DNA of 64,000 bases, taken from assembly GCF_003208215.1 (NCBI RefSeq), contig NZ_QKLW01000002.1, forward strand, positions 650,672 to 714,671, given 5' to 3'. The DNA is from Marinomonas alcarazii (GTDB lineage Bacteria; Pseudomonadota; Gammaproteobacteria; Pseudomonadales; Marinomonadaceae). Every line of letters begins with the position of its first letter. The stretch's first letter is position 1. Below the pieces are notes generated by a model that saw only the letters and a program-made list of their open reading frames with translations, had not been told where the DNA came from and did not search any database. The position numbers and the translations under genes are program-made. Shown here piece after piece: positions 15,392 through 24,659 of this stretch.

Positions 15392-16756
15392 TTATTTGAA
15401 GATTCTATCCGACCAAACTGTCAAACCTGCTGCCACACTACCGAAGTGATCCCCATCTAAAACAGGAATGTTACCGATACTTGCCTGAATCGCATCTCGA
15501 ATAACGGGGGATTTAGCCGAGCCACCTGTCATATAAATTAGGTCTGGCTTCTCGCCAGCTTGCTCAATAGCGGCTTTCATTAAACTCAACATCTTCTCTA
15601 GCGGTGAAGCAATAGATTGTGCTAATTGGTCACGACTAATGTCTGCTCCCAAAGCGGCTTCGATATAATCCAGTGAAGCTGAATAATGCTCAGAGTCAGA
15701 CAGCGCGATCTTGGCTTCTTCCGCACTTCGCACAATATGATAATTATGCTTTTCTTCACGCATTCTTAGGAAGCGCTCTATCAATTTTGGATTCGCGGCA
15801 TCAAGACGTAGCTGCTCTATTTGGTTCTTTGTTTCCATACTATTAAAAGTAGCAATCGCAGAAACATCATTTGTTGTCACTGCATTCCAATAAAGCTGAG
15901 TCGGCATCGGCAAGCCTGTCTTAAGCAAGGTATCCATACCAAATAATGGCATAAAATGCTTACCCGCGATTTGTATGTCCAAATCATTACCGCCTACTCG
16001 TTCACCCGTATGCGCCAAGAAATCACTTCGTCGGTCTTCTTTTTTAAGATATTCCGGCCCCATTCGAACCATGGCGCAGTCAGTCGTACCACCACCAATA
16101 TCCACAACCAGCACCGTTTTGTTATCCGCTAAGGACTTTTCAAAATCTAAACCTGCCGCAATGGGTTCATACAAAAACTCAATTTCTTTAAAGCCAGCAC
16201 GTTTACCTGCTGTGGTCAGAATCTCCAATGCTTGGCGGTTACTTGCATCTGCATCCAGACCTTGAAAGTTAACAGGGCGACCAATAACAGTATGAGTAAT
16301 GTCGGCCCCCAAACTGTTCTCGGCGCGCTGCTTGATGTTTTGCATCATCACAGTCACTATGTCTTCGAAAAAATGTATATGTTCCGCTCGAAGTCCGGCA
16401 CCACCTAGAAAGGATTTAGGAGACTTAACAAAGTACCCTTCTTCTGGCCACTGAAAATATTCTTCAAAGGCTGCGCGCCCAAAAAATAGTGTTTGATCTT
16501 CATCCGCTATGTCTTCTTCATAACGCGCTCGCTTTGCTCGAGTTAGCGCATTTTGGCGTAGTTCAGCAAACGCTTGTCTGGCATGAATATCCTTAAGGCC
16601 TCGCCCAACCGCTTCGGTAATAAGGTCTCGATCTAGCGCATATAAAGTAGAAGGTAAAAAAGCATGCTCGTCTTCTAAAGCAACCAGGCGCACAGCCGAA
16701 TCCTCAACTATACCTAATGCACAATTTGATGTTCCGTAATCAAATCCACAAATCAT
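15392..16756 (-). CDS. yegD: Hsp70-family chaperone-like ATPase, YegD type
   Basis: The 454-residue protein has the actin/Hsp70 ATPase signatures: GFDYGTSNCALGI at residues 4-16 (phosphate 1), VLVVDIGGGTTDCAMVRMG near 215-233 (phosphate 2), and IYMTGGSAKSPVIRDAI near 407-423 (adenosine). It ends with the ATPase domain and lacks the substrate-binding domain of DnaK, which matches YegD (450 residues in E. coli). The role of YegD is poorly known; it is thought to be a cytoplasmic stress-related Hsp70 relative. It is a single leftward gene between two chemoreceptors. Confidence 0.88.
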   Translation of the reverse strand: MICGFDYGTSNCALGIVEDSAVRLVALEDEHAFLPSTLYALDRDLITEAVGRGLKDIHARQAFAELRQNALTRAKRARYEEDIADEDQTLFFGRAAFEEYFQWPEEGYFVKSPKSFLGGAGLRAEHIHFFEDIVTVMMQNIKQRAENSLGADITHTVIGRPVNFQGLDADASNRQALEILTTAGKRAGFKEIEFLYEPIAAGLDFEKSLADNKTVLVVDIGGGTTDCAMVRMGPEYLKKEDRRSDFLAHTGERVGGNDLDIQIAGKHFMPLFGMDTLLKTGLPMPTQLYWNAVTTNDVSAIATFNSMETKNQIEQLRLDAANPKLIERFLRMREEKHNYHIVRSAEEAKIALSDSEHYSASLDYIEAALGADISRDQLAQSIASPLEKMLSLMKAAIEQAGEKPDLIYMTGGSAKSPVIRDAIQASIGNIPVLDGDHFGSVAAGLTVWSDRIFK

Positions 16757-16948
16757 CTAAAATCTACCTATACTGACCAATACAACGGGGCGCGGACGAT
16801 AACAGAAAGGTTCAAAAGTATCAAAACAAACAAGCCTCCTGTTAACTCTAGAATGATTACGCTAATTAACAGAAAATTGCAGCCATGCAACAGATTAGAA
16901 ACATAACTTAAGTAATAATCCACTTTAAAATTACTGCGGAGAAAAGGA

Positions 16949-18859
16949 ATGCGCCTTTCACTACAAACCAAAATAACGCTTCAATCCATTATTGTGGCTA
17001 TAATCATTGCTCTCGGTGTTGGCGGTGTTTCCTTTTACGCCTTTAAAACCGACAGTGATGCTCGTATAAAATCAGAAGCCAGCTCGCAAGCTAATGCAAT
17101 CTCCACCTATATAAATAGTTGGTCCAATGATCGCATCAGCACCATGGAAGCCATTAAACAAAAAATAGAGGCCTCCCTGCAGGAAAACCCAGACGTTAAC
17201 GAAAAAGACATTCTTAATATCCTCCAACAAGCTCAGGCCAGTCTTGGGTTTGGTATGACTTTTTTAGGGATGGAAAATGGCGCAATGTACCGTCACGACC
17301 CATCGCTAAACAGTGCCGATTACGACCCTCGTAAACGCAGCTGGTACATTGATGCCAAAGCAAAAAACAGCGCTTATGTCACTGCGCCTTATATCTCCGC
17401 CTCCACTAAAAAACTGTCTATGACATTTGTCGAACCCATTACTATTAATGGCCAATTCGTTGGCGCCATTGGTGGTCTAGTATTTTTAGATAGCGTATTA
17501 GACAGTGTTCTCGCCATGAAAGTCGCTGGCAATGGCTATAGCGTACTATTTGATGGTGACGGCAAAATCATTGCTCACCCAAATACAGAGCAAATTTTAA
17601 AAGATGCTACCGACTTGTCACCTGTATTAACCGACTCTTTCTTCAGAGACATTCGCAATCAGGCTAAATTTGCTGAGCTTAATTTAGACGGCAAGAATAT
17701 TGAAATGTTTGCCAGCAATATAAAAGGCAATCCATGGGTGCTGGGCTTAATGATGGACAAAGACGTTCTCAATGCGCCGCTTGTGGGTTTGGGCACCAAT
17801 ATCCTTGTTGCTGTTTTGGTTTTGCTTTCGATTGCCATATTACTCGTCGTCCAAATAACACGATTCCTATTAAAAGATTTGCGTCGCGTTTCTGACAGCA
17901 TGGCACAAATTGCCCAAGGTAACGGAGACCTAACTCAGCGCCTAACCGCCAGTTCTAAAGATGAAATCGCGGTATTGGTAGACAATTTTAATAAGTTCGT
18001 CGCCCTACTTCATGGCACTGTGTCGCATCTCAAAAAGATCGGCCATGAGCTATCTGGTCAAGCCAGCGCTTCTCATTCATCTTCTAGAAACAGCTCTTTG
18101 AAACTTGAAGAACAGCAACACAACATTTCGATGGTTGCTACCGCCATCCATCAAATGGCGCAGGCAACACAAGAAATCGCCAGTAATGCGACAAACACCG
18201 CGATCAATGCGGATGAGACTGTTGCAGCCAGTAACATTGGCCAATCACAAGTACTGAAAAGCCAAGAGAGCATTCGAACTTTAGCGGAAGATATTCAAGG
18301 TGTGGCTGGCGTCATTAATGACCTAAGCACAAACGCCGATGGCATTAACGCGATCTTAACGACGATTTCAGGTATCGCAGAGCAAACCAATTTATTGGCC
18401 CTAAACGCTGCGATTGAGGCGGCACGAGCAGGGGAACAAGGTCGCGGTTTTGCCGTGGTTGCCGATGAAGTTCGTGTGCTTTCACAGCGCACTTATAGCT
18501 CGATTGAAGAAATTCAAAAAATGATTGAATCGTTGCAAAAGATCACCAAAGATGCAGTGAATAAAATTCAATTAAGCCATACCAGAGCAAACAGTAGCGT
18601 TGAAGATGTCAATCAAGCCCGAGAAAGCTTAGACAAGATTCAACAATCCGTTACCACTATTAACGATCGAGCAGCCCAAATCGCAACGGCTACCGAAGAA
18701 CAAACGAGTGTTACTGCTGAGGTGAACCAAAACACCGCTGACATACAGCAAGGTTCTACTGAGCTGGTTGCAATCGCAGCAGAAAGTGCAGCCCGCGCCG
18801 AAGAGCTAAAAGTACTAGCGGATGACTTGATCAAAAACATCAACCACTTCAGAACATAA
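16949..18859 (+). CDS. Methyl-accepting chemotaxis protein with dCache_1 sensor
   Basis: The 636-residue receptor has a membrane segment at about 11-31, a periplasmic double-Cache sensor at about 35-275 (the [20 protein letters not shown] block near 127-146 is the classic dCache_1 strand), a second membrane helix at about 280-302, HAMP at about 303-355, and the signalling hairpin with tip [20 protein letters not shown] at about 479-498. dCache_1 receptors commonly bind amino acids, amines or organic acids; the Tyr/Asp pattern here was not resolved to a ligand. GGAG and AAGGA lie before the ATG. A strong terminator follows. Confidence 0.93.
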   Translation: MRLSLQTKITLQSIIVAIIIALGVGGVSFYAFKTDSDARIKSEASSQANAISTYINSWSNDRISTMEAIKQKIEASLQENPDVNEKDILNILQQAQASLGFGMTFLGMENGAMYRHDPSLNSADYDPRKRSWYIDAKAKNSAYVTAPYISASTKKLSMTFVEPITINGQFVGAIGGLVFLDSVLDSVLAMKVAGNGYSVLFDGDGKIIAHPNTEQILKDATDLSPVLTDSFFRDIRNQAKFAELNLDGKNIEMFASNIKGNPWVLGLMMDKDVLNAPLVGLGTNILVAVLVLLSIAILLVVQITRFLLKDLRRVSDSMAQIAQGNGDLTQRLTASSKDEIAVLVDNFNKFVALLHGTVSHLKKIGHELSGQASASHSSSRNSSLKLEEQQHNISMVATAIHQMAQATQEIASNATNTAINADETVAASNIGQSQVLKSQESIRTLAEDIQGVAGVINDLSTNADGINAILTTISGIAEQTNLLALNAAIEAARAGEQGRGFAVVADEVRVLSQRTYSSIEEIQKMIESLQKITKDAVNKIQLSHTRANSSVEDVNQARESLDKIQQSVTTINDRAAQIATATEEQTSVTAEVNQNTADIQQGSTELVAIAAESAARAEELKVLADDLIKNINHFRT

Positions 18860-18874
18860 CACACTGATGACAAT

Positions 18875-18913
18875 AAAAAGGCTCTATCAGGGAAACCTGA
18901 TAGAGCCTTTTTT
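18875..18913. terminator. Bidirectional terminator between mcp and nnrU
   Basis: AAAAAGGCTCTATCAG and CTGATAGAGCCTTTTTT form a 15-16-base perfect stem around GGAAAC, between convergent genes ending at 18859 and 18945. Confidence 0.9.
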
Positions 18914-18944
18914 CGTTCTTGTATCTGAATGTTTTCGCGACAGA

Positions 18945-19532
18945 TTAAACGAGTGGTGATACGCCAAGAATGGCTTCATGTAGGTAAAATACAATTGTGA
19001 ACCAAGACACCATAGCAAAAACAAAAGCAATCAAATTCATCGGAACAGTGGATTCGTCTGAAGCTTTATAAACAACACCCGCTTTACGATCTCGACGACG
19101 ATATACGGCAAAACTCACAATAGACCAAACCAAGAAGCTGCCAAAGATAATCGCATCTGCTAACGTGCCATTACTGATTAAATGCGCAAATGCCCAAAGC
19201 TTAACCGCGATTAACATTGGGTAGCCCATTTTATTTTTCATCGTCGTATTAGGCACTAACGCAGAACCTGCGAAGAAAAGCGCAACCAACACCAACAACC
19301 CCGCTAAATGGCGAGTCCAAACAGGCGGAAACCATAACCAAACGGGTTCAAGACGAACTTGCATATAGCCCATTACAATAAAAGCCGCAGCAATCAAGGT
19401 TAACATGCCAAAGCGCATTTTCCAGCGTAATGCGCCGTGTCTTGCCATACTCGTTTCACGCCATTGCGGTGCAATCAAGCGAATGGAGTGCAAACCAAAA
19501 AAAATGACCAACCCTATTACGATAATCAACAT
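18945..19532 (-). CDS. NnrU family membrane protein
   Basis: The 195-residue protein has about five to six hydrophobic segments. The early FFGLHSIRLIAPQWRE and SMARHGALRWKMRFG are characteristic of NnrU, a protein linked to nitrite and nitric oxide metabolism in some proteobacteria and related in fold to isoprenylcysteine methyltransferase-like membrane proteins. No denitrification gene lies nearby, so that role is uncertain here. It has its own terminator and probably its own promoter in the 356-base gap upstream. Confidence 0.8.
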   Translation of the reverse strand: MLIIVIGLVIFFGLHSIRLIAPQWRETSMARHGALRWKMRFGMLTLIAAAFIVMGYMQVRLEPVWLWFPPVWTRHLAGLLVLVALFFAGSALVPNTTMKNKMGYPMLIAVKLWAFAHLISNGTLADAIIFGSFLVWSIVSFAVYRRRDRKAGVVYKASDESTVPMNLIAFVFAMVSWFTIVFYLHEAILGVSPLV

Positions 19533-19888
19533 ATAAACTCGATTCCTAAACTAAACGGTAAACAAAATTTAGCACTGCTATTCTTTCTATAAAGCAGCGT
19601 CCCTAGGGACAAAAAATTATTGGTGGTAAGAGTACCTTGTTTTGAAAATTTGAAAAGCACTTTCCGAACACCTAAGCGGTATTCCGTTAGGAACAATAGT
19701 ATGTTCAAGTACTGTTTCCCATGGGGATAATAAAGCCCGCTATTTTCGCCCCCAACCCGCTAAATCAGATGAAAGCAAAGTCGAGATAAAGGACAATTCG
19801 CGATTCGATTAAAAAAGGCTTCCCTCGCGGTAGAAAACTTCCCCTCATTTGAACTAGAATACGCGCTTTTGCGGACAGGCTAGTTGCC
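19533..19888. other. Intergenic region between nnrU and nspC, with palindromes
   Basis: The region should hold divergent promoters for nnrU (leftward) and nspC (rightward). A perfect 12-base palindrome GTCCCTAGGGAC lies at 19599-19610. A hairpin CCTAAGCGG, TATT, CCGTTAGG lies at 19671-19691. No convincing gene is present; a 60-codon leftward frame at 19526-19708 has no clear ribosome site. Confidence 0.5.
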
Positions 19889-20986
19889 ATGATCAAGACT
19901 CCTTATTACCTCATTGATAAAGCGGCTCTTCTAAAGAATTTAGAAAAGATCGCCTATGTGCGCCAGCAGTCTGGGGCTAAGTCCTTGTTAGCTTTGAAAT
20001 GCTTTGCTACTTGGTCTGTGTTCGACTTAATGCAAGAGTATATGGACGGTACAACCTCCTCATCTCTTTATGAAGTCAAACTCGGCAAAACCAAATTTAA
20101 AGGCGAAACGCACGCTTACAGTGTGGCCTATTCAGACGATGAGATTAATGAAGTACTCGATCACTCTGACAAGATCATTTTCAACTCGATCGGCCAATTC
20201 AATCGCTTCAAAGACGTGAGCAAAGACAAAACTCGTGGCTTGCGCGTTAACCCGCAAGTGAGCACCTCTGAGTTTTTAATTGCTGACCCAGCAAGACCTT
20301 TCAGCCGCCTAGGCGAATGGGACCCTGAAAAAATCGAAACCGTTATTAACGATATCTCTGGTTTCATGTTCCACAATAACTGTGAGAATGACAACTTTGA
20401 TCGTTTTGACGAAATGTTAACTCTAATTGAAGAGCGTTTCGGCCACCTGATCACACAAGTGAAATGGGTGAGCCTTGGCGGTGGCATTCATTTTACTGGC
20501 GAAGGTTACCCCATCGACAAGTTTTGTCAGCGCCTAAAATGTTTCGCAGAAACCTATGATATTCAAGTTTACCTAGAGCCTGGGGAAGCTTCTATTACCA
20601 AAAGTACAACCCTTGAAGTCACCGTATTGGACACTTTGTTCAACGGCAAAAACTTAGCGGTTGTTGATAGTTCAATAGAAGCTCATATGCTGGACCTGCT
20701 GATCTATCGTGAAAATGCTAAAATGGCACCTTGTGATGGTGACCACGAATACATGATTTGTGGTAAATCTTGCTTAGCAGGCGATATTTTTGGCGAATTT
20801 AAATTTGATAAAGCACTGCAAGTGGGTGATCGCCTGTCTTTCCAAGATACGGCCGGTTATACCATGGTGAAAAAGAACTGGTTTAACGGTGTTAAGATGC
20901 CGTCTATTGCCATACGCCAATTGGATGGCAGCATCGAACTTGTAAAGGAATTCGGTTACGACGATTTTGAGCAGAATCTATCTTAA
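19889..20986 (+). CDS. nspC: Carboxynorspermidine/carboxyspermidine decarboxylase
   Basis: The 365-residue cytoplasmic PLP enzyme removes carbon dioxide from carboxynorspermidine or carboxyspermidine, giving norspermidine or spermidine. It has the alanine-racemase-like barrel: ALKCFATWSVF near residues 35-45 holds the PLP lysine, VSLGGGIHFTGEGYP near 195-209 binds the phosphate, and VYLEPGEASI near 228 and DLPC-type GKSCLAGDIFG near 288-298 complete the site. The length fits the NspC family (about 365-380). It precedes the matching dehydrogenase by 37 bases, so both steps of the alternative polyamine route are together. The ribosome site before ATG 19889 is weak. Confidence 0.9.
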   Translation: MIKTPYYLIDKAALLKNLEKIAYVRQQSGAKSLLALKCFATWSVFDLMQEYMDGTTSSSLYEVKLGKTKFKGETHAYSVAYSDDEINEVLDHSDKIIFNSIGQFNRFKDVSKDKTRGLRVNPQVSTSEFLIADPARPFSRLGEWDPEKIETVINDISGFMFHNNCENDNFDRFDEMLTLIEERFGHLITQVKWVSLGGGIHFTGEGYPIDKFCQRLKCFAETYDIQVYLEPGEASITKSTTLEVTVLDTLFNGKNLAVVDSSIEAHMLDLLIYRENAKMAPCDGDHEYMICGKSCLAGDIFGEFKFDKALQVGDRLSFQDTAGYTMVKKNWFNGVKMPSIAIRQLDGSIELVKEFGYDDFEQNLS

Positions 20987-21023
20987 TTCTGTTAAAAGAT
21001 ACCACTTTGGAGAAAGCACTATT

Positions 21024-22262
21024 ATGAAAAAAAACGTCCTAATTATTGGCGGCGGAGGCGTGGCACAAGTTGTGGCACACAAATGCGCCCAACACAATGA
21101 CACACTGGGCAATATTGCAATTGCTTCGCGCAGCGTTTCGAAATGCGACAATATTGTATCCAGTGTCCTCGACAAAGGCAGCATGAAAGTAGAGGGACGC
21201 ATTCAAGCATTCGCCCTAGACGCTCTTGACGTGCCAGCGACGGTTAAACTGATTCAAGAAACAGAATCTCAAATCGTCATCAACGTGGGATCAGCATTTA
21301 TCAACATGTCTGTGCTTGAAGCTTGTATGGAAACAGGTGCCGCTTACTTAGATACAGCCATCCACGAAGACCCAGCAAAAATTTGTGAAACACCACCATG
21401 GTACGCGAACTACGAATGGAAACGTCGTGACGCTTGTAAAGAAAAAGGCATCACTGCCATTCTAGGCGTGGGCTTTGATCCAGGTGTGGTAAATGCCTAT
21501 GCGGCGCTTGCTTACAACCACTACTTCGACAGCGTAAGTGATATCGACATCATTGATATCAACGCAGGTAGCCATGGTAAATATTTCGCGACTAACTTCG
21601 ACCCAGAGATCAACTTCCGTGAATTTACCGGTGTTGTGTATTCTTGGCAGAATCGCGAATGGAACGTCAACAAGATGTTTGAAGTAAGTCGTACCGATGA
21701 CCTACCAATAGTAGGAAAGCAAACGTCCTACATGAGCGGCCATGACGAAGTACACTCTATTTCTCAAAACTTAGATGTACCTAACGTACGTTTTTGGATG
21801 GGCTTTGGTGAACATTACATCAACGTTTTCACCGTATTGCAAAGCCTAGGGCTATTGTCTGAACAGCCAGTTAAAACAGCAGAAGGCCTTGAAGTTGTGC
21901 CACTTAAAGTAGTGAAAGCCGTACTTCCTGACCCATCTTCTCTTGCTCCTGAATACACAGGTAAAACTTGCATCGGTGATGTTGTTAAAGGCATCAAAGA
22001 CGGCAAAGAGAAAGAAGTCTTCATCTACAACGTAGCAGACCACAAAGACGCTTACAACGAAGTGGGTAGCCAAGGTATTTCTTATACCGCTGGTGTGCCA
22101 CCTGTAGCTGCCGCTATCCTAGTTGCCAACGGCACTTGGGATGCAAAAGAAATGCGCAACGTAGAGCAACTTGATCCACGACCTTTCTTGGGTTTATTAA
22201 ACGAAATGGGCTTACCGACTCGCATTAAAGACGAGACAGGCGATCATCCTTTCACGTTTTAA
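21024..22262 (+). CDS. Carboxynorspermidine dehydrogenase (saccharopine dehydrogenase family)
   Basis: The 412-residue protein starts MKKNVLIIGGGGVAQVVAHK, a Rossmann nucleotide-binding site GGGGVA near residue 8, and has the saccharopine-dehydrogenase-like DTAIHEDP and GVGFDPGVVNAYAALA stretches. It reductively joins aspartate semialdehyde to diaminopropane or putrescine using NADPH, giving the substrate of NspC. I chose ATG 21024, with GGAGAAAG before it, because the longer frame to 20967 overlaps nspC. Encoded in the same operon as nspC, here second, whereas the dehydrogenase often comes first in other genomes. A terminator follows at 22291. Confidence 0.88.
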   Translation: MKKNVLIIGGGGVAQVVAHKCAQHNDTLGNIAIASRSVSKCDNIVSSVLDKGSMKVEGRIQAFALDALDVPATVKLIQETESQIVINVGSAFINMSVLEACMETGAAYLDTAIHEDPAKICETPPWYANYEWKRRDACKEKGITAILGVGFDPGVVNAYAALAYNHYFDSVSDIDIIDINAGSHGKYFATNFDPEINFREFTGVVYSWQNREWNVNKMFEVSRTDDLPIVGKQTSYMSGHDEVHSISQNLDVPNVRFWMGFGEHYINVFTVLQSLGLLSEQPVKTAEGLEVVPLKVVKAVLPDPSSLAPEYTGKTCIGDVVKGIKDGKEKEVFIYNVADHKDAYNEVGSQGISYTAGVPPVAAAILVANGTWDAKEMRNVEQLDPRPFLGLLNEMGLPTRIKDETGDHPFTF

Positions 22263-22290
22263 TCTTTCCGAAAAATGTTTGAAGACCTTA

Positions 22291-22322
22291 AAAATACCCC
22301 CGCTACTGCGGGGGTACTTTTA
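22291..22322. terminator. Terminator after the nspC operon
   Basis: TACCCCCGC and GCGGGGGTA form a nine-base perfect stem with loop TACT, flanked by A and T runs on both sides. It can also stop the leftward EAL gene, which ends at 22359. Confidence 0.85.
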
Positions 22323-22358
22323 TTGCATATCAAGAAAAACGTTATTCACTAGAAAAGC

Positions 22359-24395
22359 TTACAAACCGTCCTTGTCGATTTTATTATTTAAAAGCACAAC
22401 ACCTTCCAAGGGAATAGGCTTCGATATAAAGTAACCCTGAAATACATCACAACCTTTATCGACAAGAAAATCATAAATTTCTTTAGTCTCCACTCCTTCA
22501 GCTACTATATTATACTGATAGGTATCTGCAATTAAAAATAAGGAGTCGACAATAACACTGTAACCTTGATCACTTTTAATACCGCTAATAAAACCTTTAT
22601 CTATTTTAATTTCATCTGCAGGGAAATTAATAAGATGTTGAAAAGAGGTATAACCAGTACCAAAATCATCAAGTGAAACCTTACATCCCATTCCACGAAT
22701 TTCATTAAGCGTATTAATACAGGTGCAATCGATATCTAGCAAAAAGGTTTCCGTTATCTCTAAACAAATTTTTTCAAAGCTAACACCACTCTTTAATACT
22801 CTCTCTTCAAAATGCCCAACAAAAGAAGTGTCTAATAATTCTTTAGATGAAATATTAATGGAGAGCGTAAGGTCTTCATACAACTCGAAGTTCGAAAAGT
22901 CAGTCAGAGCTTTTTCTATCACCATTAAATCAATATCTCGGATAAGGCCAGTTTCTTCTGCAACAGAAACATATACCTCCGGAGACAGACTATAAAGTTC
23001 AGGTAAACTACAACGTAATAACGCTTCCACACCCACTATTTTATTTGACGATGCGCGATATAAAGGCATATACAAAAGATAAAAAGCATCTTGATTTAGT
23101 GCGATTTCAATTAGTTTTTCTAAGTGTGCTTTATTTTCAGCCTCTCTGCTTATCTCGCTAGTATATAACTGTAAAAGAGACTTACTACCAACTATTGACT
23201 GAATAGATATTTCAGTGCGCTCCAATATTATATCTTTATTACCCGGAAGAGATATCTCCTCACATATCCCAACCTTTATATCTAAGCACAAATCACCTAA
23301 CCCAATGATATGTATCGAAGACAATAAGGAGTCTAAAAAGTCCTTTTCCATTTCTGCCGAAAAGCGCTCACCTTTTTTTAAGAGTATAAGATCATTTTCA
23401 TTTAATCTTGCACTTAAATAAAAATCATTTTTATAGCGAAGAGCACTTCTTTCAATAACCTTACTAAGTAGATGATTTGCTGTGGCGAGGCCAAAGTGAC
23501 GTAATAGTTTTTGCCAATTGATAATTTTTATACGATAAACTACTACTTTTTTACCAACATATCTTGAATATCTAGCCTCAAACCCTAAAGCATTTAAAAG
23601 ATTAACACTTGAATCCTTATAAGCTTGACCTTTAAGTTTTTTAAATTCTTTAAATTTAAAAAACAAATACGAAAATATAGCTAATACCGCTATAAAAAGC
23701 CAAACCAATGTTAAAATCTTATAAACAACATCAAGATGGATTATTTTTCCAGATACTTTTAACTTAGATAATGACAAGGAATACTTTCCAGGGGATACAA
23801 TTGGCATTTCATTAAAAAAGAACTCAATACTACTAACGTTATTTATATCATAGTAAGCAAGTTCGAAAGGTACTTTATACATATCCTCCCACCATGTTTC
23901 TACCTTAAAACGAGAAAGTGGAACTACACCATCACCTTCAGCCTTTATTCGAACAGCATGGTACTTATATTTCACACCTAAACTAGCTTTTTCTTCAGAA
24001 CTTAAATTTGCTCTTACAAATACACGAACTCTATCGTCATAATTTTTGCTAGTTGATTTCTCTATTATATTAAAATTTAATGATTCAAAATATTTTAGAG
24101 AGAAACCTATTCCATCATCGTCAGGTAAACCGATATATAAACCACATATATCATGACCTACAACAGTAATATTACATTCAACAATAAAGCTATTTTTTAC
24201 CTTTGTGAGAGTAACATCAGTACCTGACGCCTCTATGACAACTTGGTTTTTCTCAGCCATTGAAATTAAATCCAATGTCTTTGTGTTATATGAGGAATTA
24301 GCGAAAAAAACGACAGCAATACTCAAAAACAGAAAAAGTATAAATATTAATTTATATACTATTTTTGACGAAAAGTTTTCCAAATAAGGACTCAT
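22359..24395 (-). CDS. EAL-domain phosphodiesterase with degenerate GGDEF domain
   Basis: The 678-residue membrane protein has a helix at about 14-33, a predicted periplasmic part of about 190 residues, a second helix at about 225-245, a degenerate GGDEF-like domain at about 255-400 (the GGDEF site reads NENDL, so no cyclase activity is expected), and an EAL domain at about 420-670. In the EAL domain GVEALLR near 450, NISSKEL, and DDFGTGYTSF near 575 are intact, so it can probably break down c-di-GMP. The gene is notably AT-rich compared with its neighbours, which may indicate recent acquisition. It is a single gene. Confidence 0.88.
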   Translation of the reverse strand: MSPYLENFSSKIVYKLIFILFLFLSIAVVFFANSSYNTKTLDLISMAEKNQVVIEASGTDVTLTKVKNSFIVECNITVVGHDICGLYIGLPDDDGIGFSLKYFESLNFNIIEKSTSKNYDDRVRVFVRANLSSEEKASLGVKYKYHAVRIKAEGDGVVPLSRFKVETWWEDMYKVPFELAYYDINNVSSIEFFFNEMPIVSPGKYSLSLSKLKVSGKIIHLDVVYKILTLVWLFIAVLAIFSYLFFKFKEFKKLKGQAYKDSSVNLLNALGFEARYSRYVGKKVVVYRIKIINWQKLLRHFGLATANHLLSKVIERSALRYKNDFYLSARLNENDLILLKKGERFSAEMEKDFLDSLLSSIHIIGLGDLCLDIKVGICEEISLPGNKDIILERTEISIQSIVGSKSLLQLYTSEISREAENKAHLEKLIEIALNQDAFYLLYMPLYRASSNKIVGVEALLRCSLPELYSLSPEVYVSVAEETGLIRDIDLMVIEKALTDFSNFELYEDLTLSINISSKELLDTSFVGHFEERVLKSGVSFEKICLEITETFLLDIDCTCINTLNEIRGMGCKVSLDDFGTGYTSFQHLINFPADEIKIDKGFISGIKSDQGYSVIVDSLFLIADTYQYNIVAEGVETKEIYDFLVDKGCDVFQGYFISKPIPLEGVVLLNNKIDKDGL

Positions 24396-24593
24396 ACTAC
24401 CAACACCTAGAAAAATAATGTGCTAAATCCACACTTATTAATAGACCTTAATAAAACACATTACAGACCATTTAAGATGATGTCTATACTGTTACAACAA
24501 TAATACATCGAAACTTTTTATTTAGTAAATAAATTAATCATTAATTAGGAATTAACCTTGAGAAGGTAGTATTAAACTGGAGTAAATAGAAAT

Positions 24594-24644
24594 AAAAAAG
24601 GCCAACTAATCGAAGATGAATATCTTAAATTAGCTGGCCTTTTT
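24594..24644 (-). terminator. Terminator of the cobalamin cluster
   Basis: On the minus strand AAAAAGGCCAGCTAA pairs with TTAGTTGGCCTTTTTT around a loop that itself can fold (AAGATATTCATCTT). It lies 16 bases after the cbiX stop. Confidence 0.85.
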
Positions 24645-24659
24645 GACAAAAAACTTTAA

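Noticed and set aside
19526-19708. 60-codon minus-strand frame before nnrU
   Set aside because: No ribosome site, no domain, and it overlaps the nnrU start and the hairpin region.
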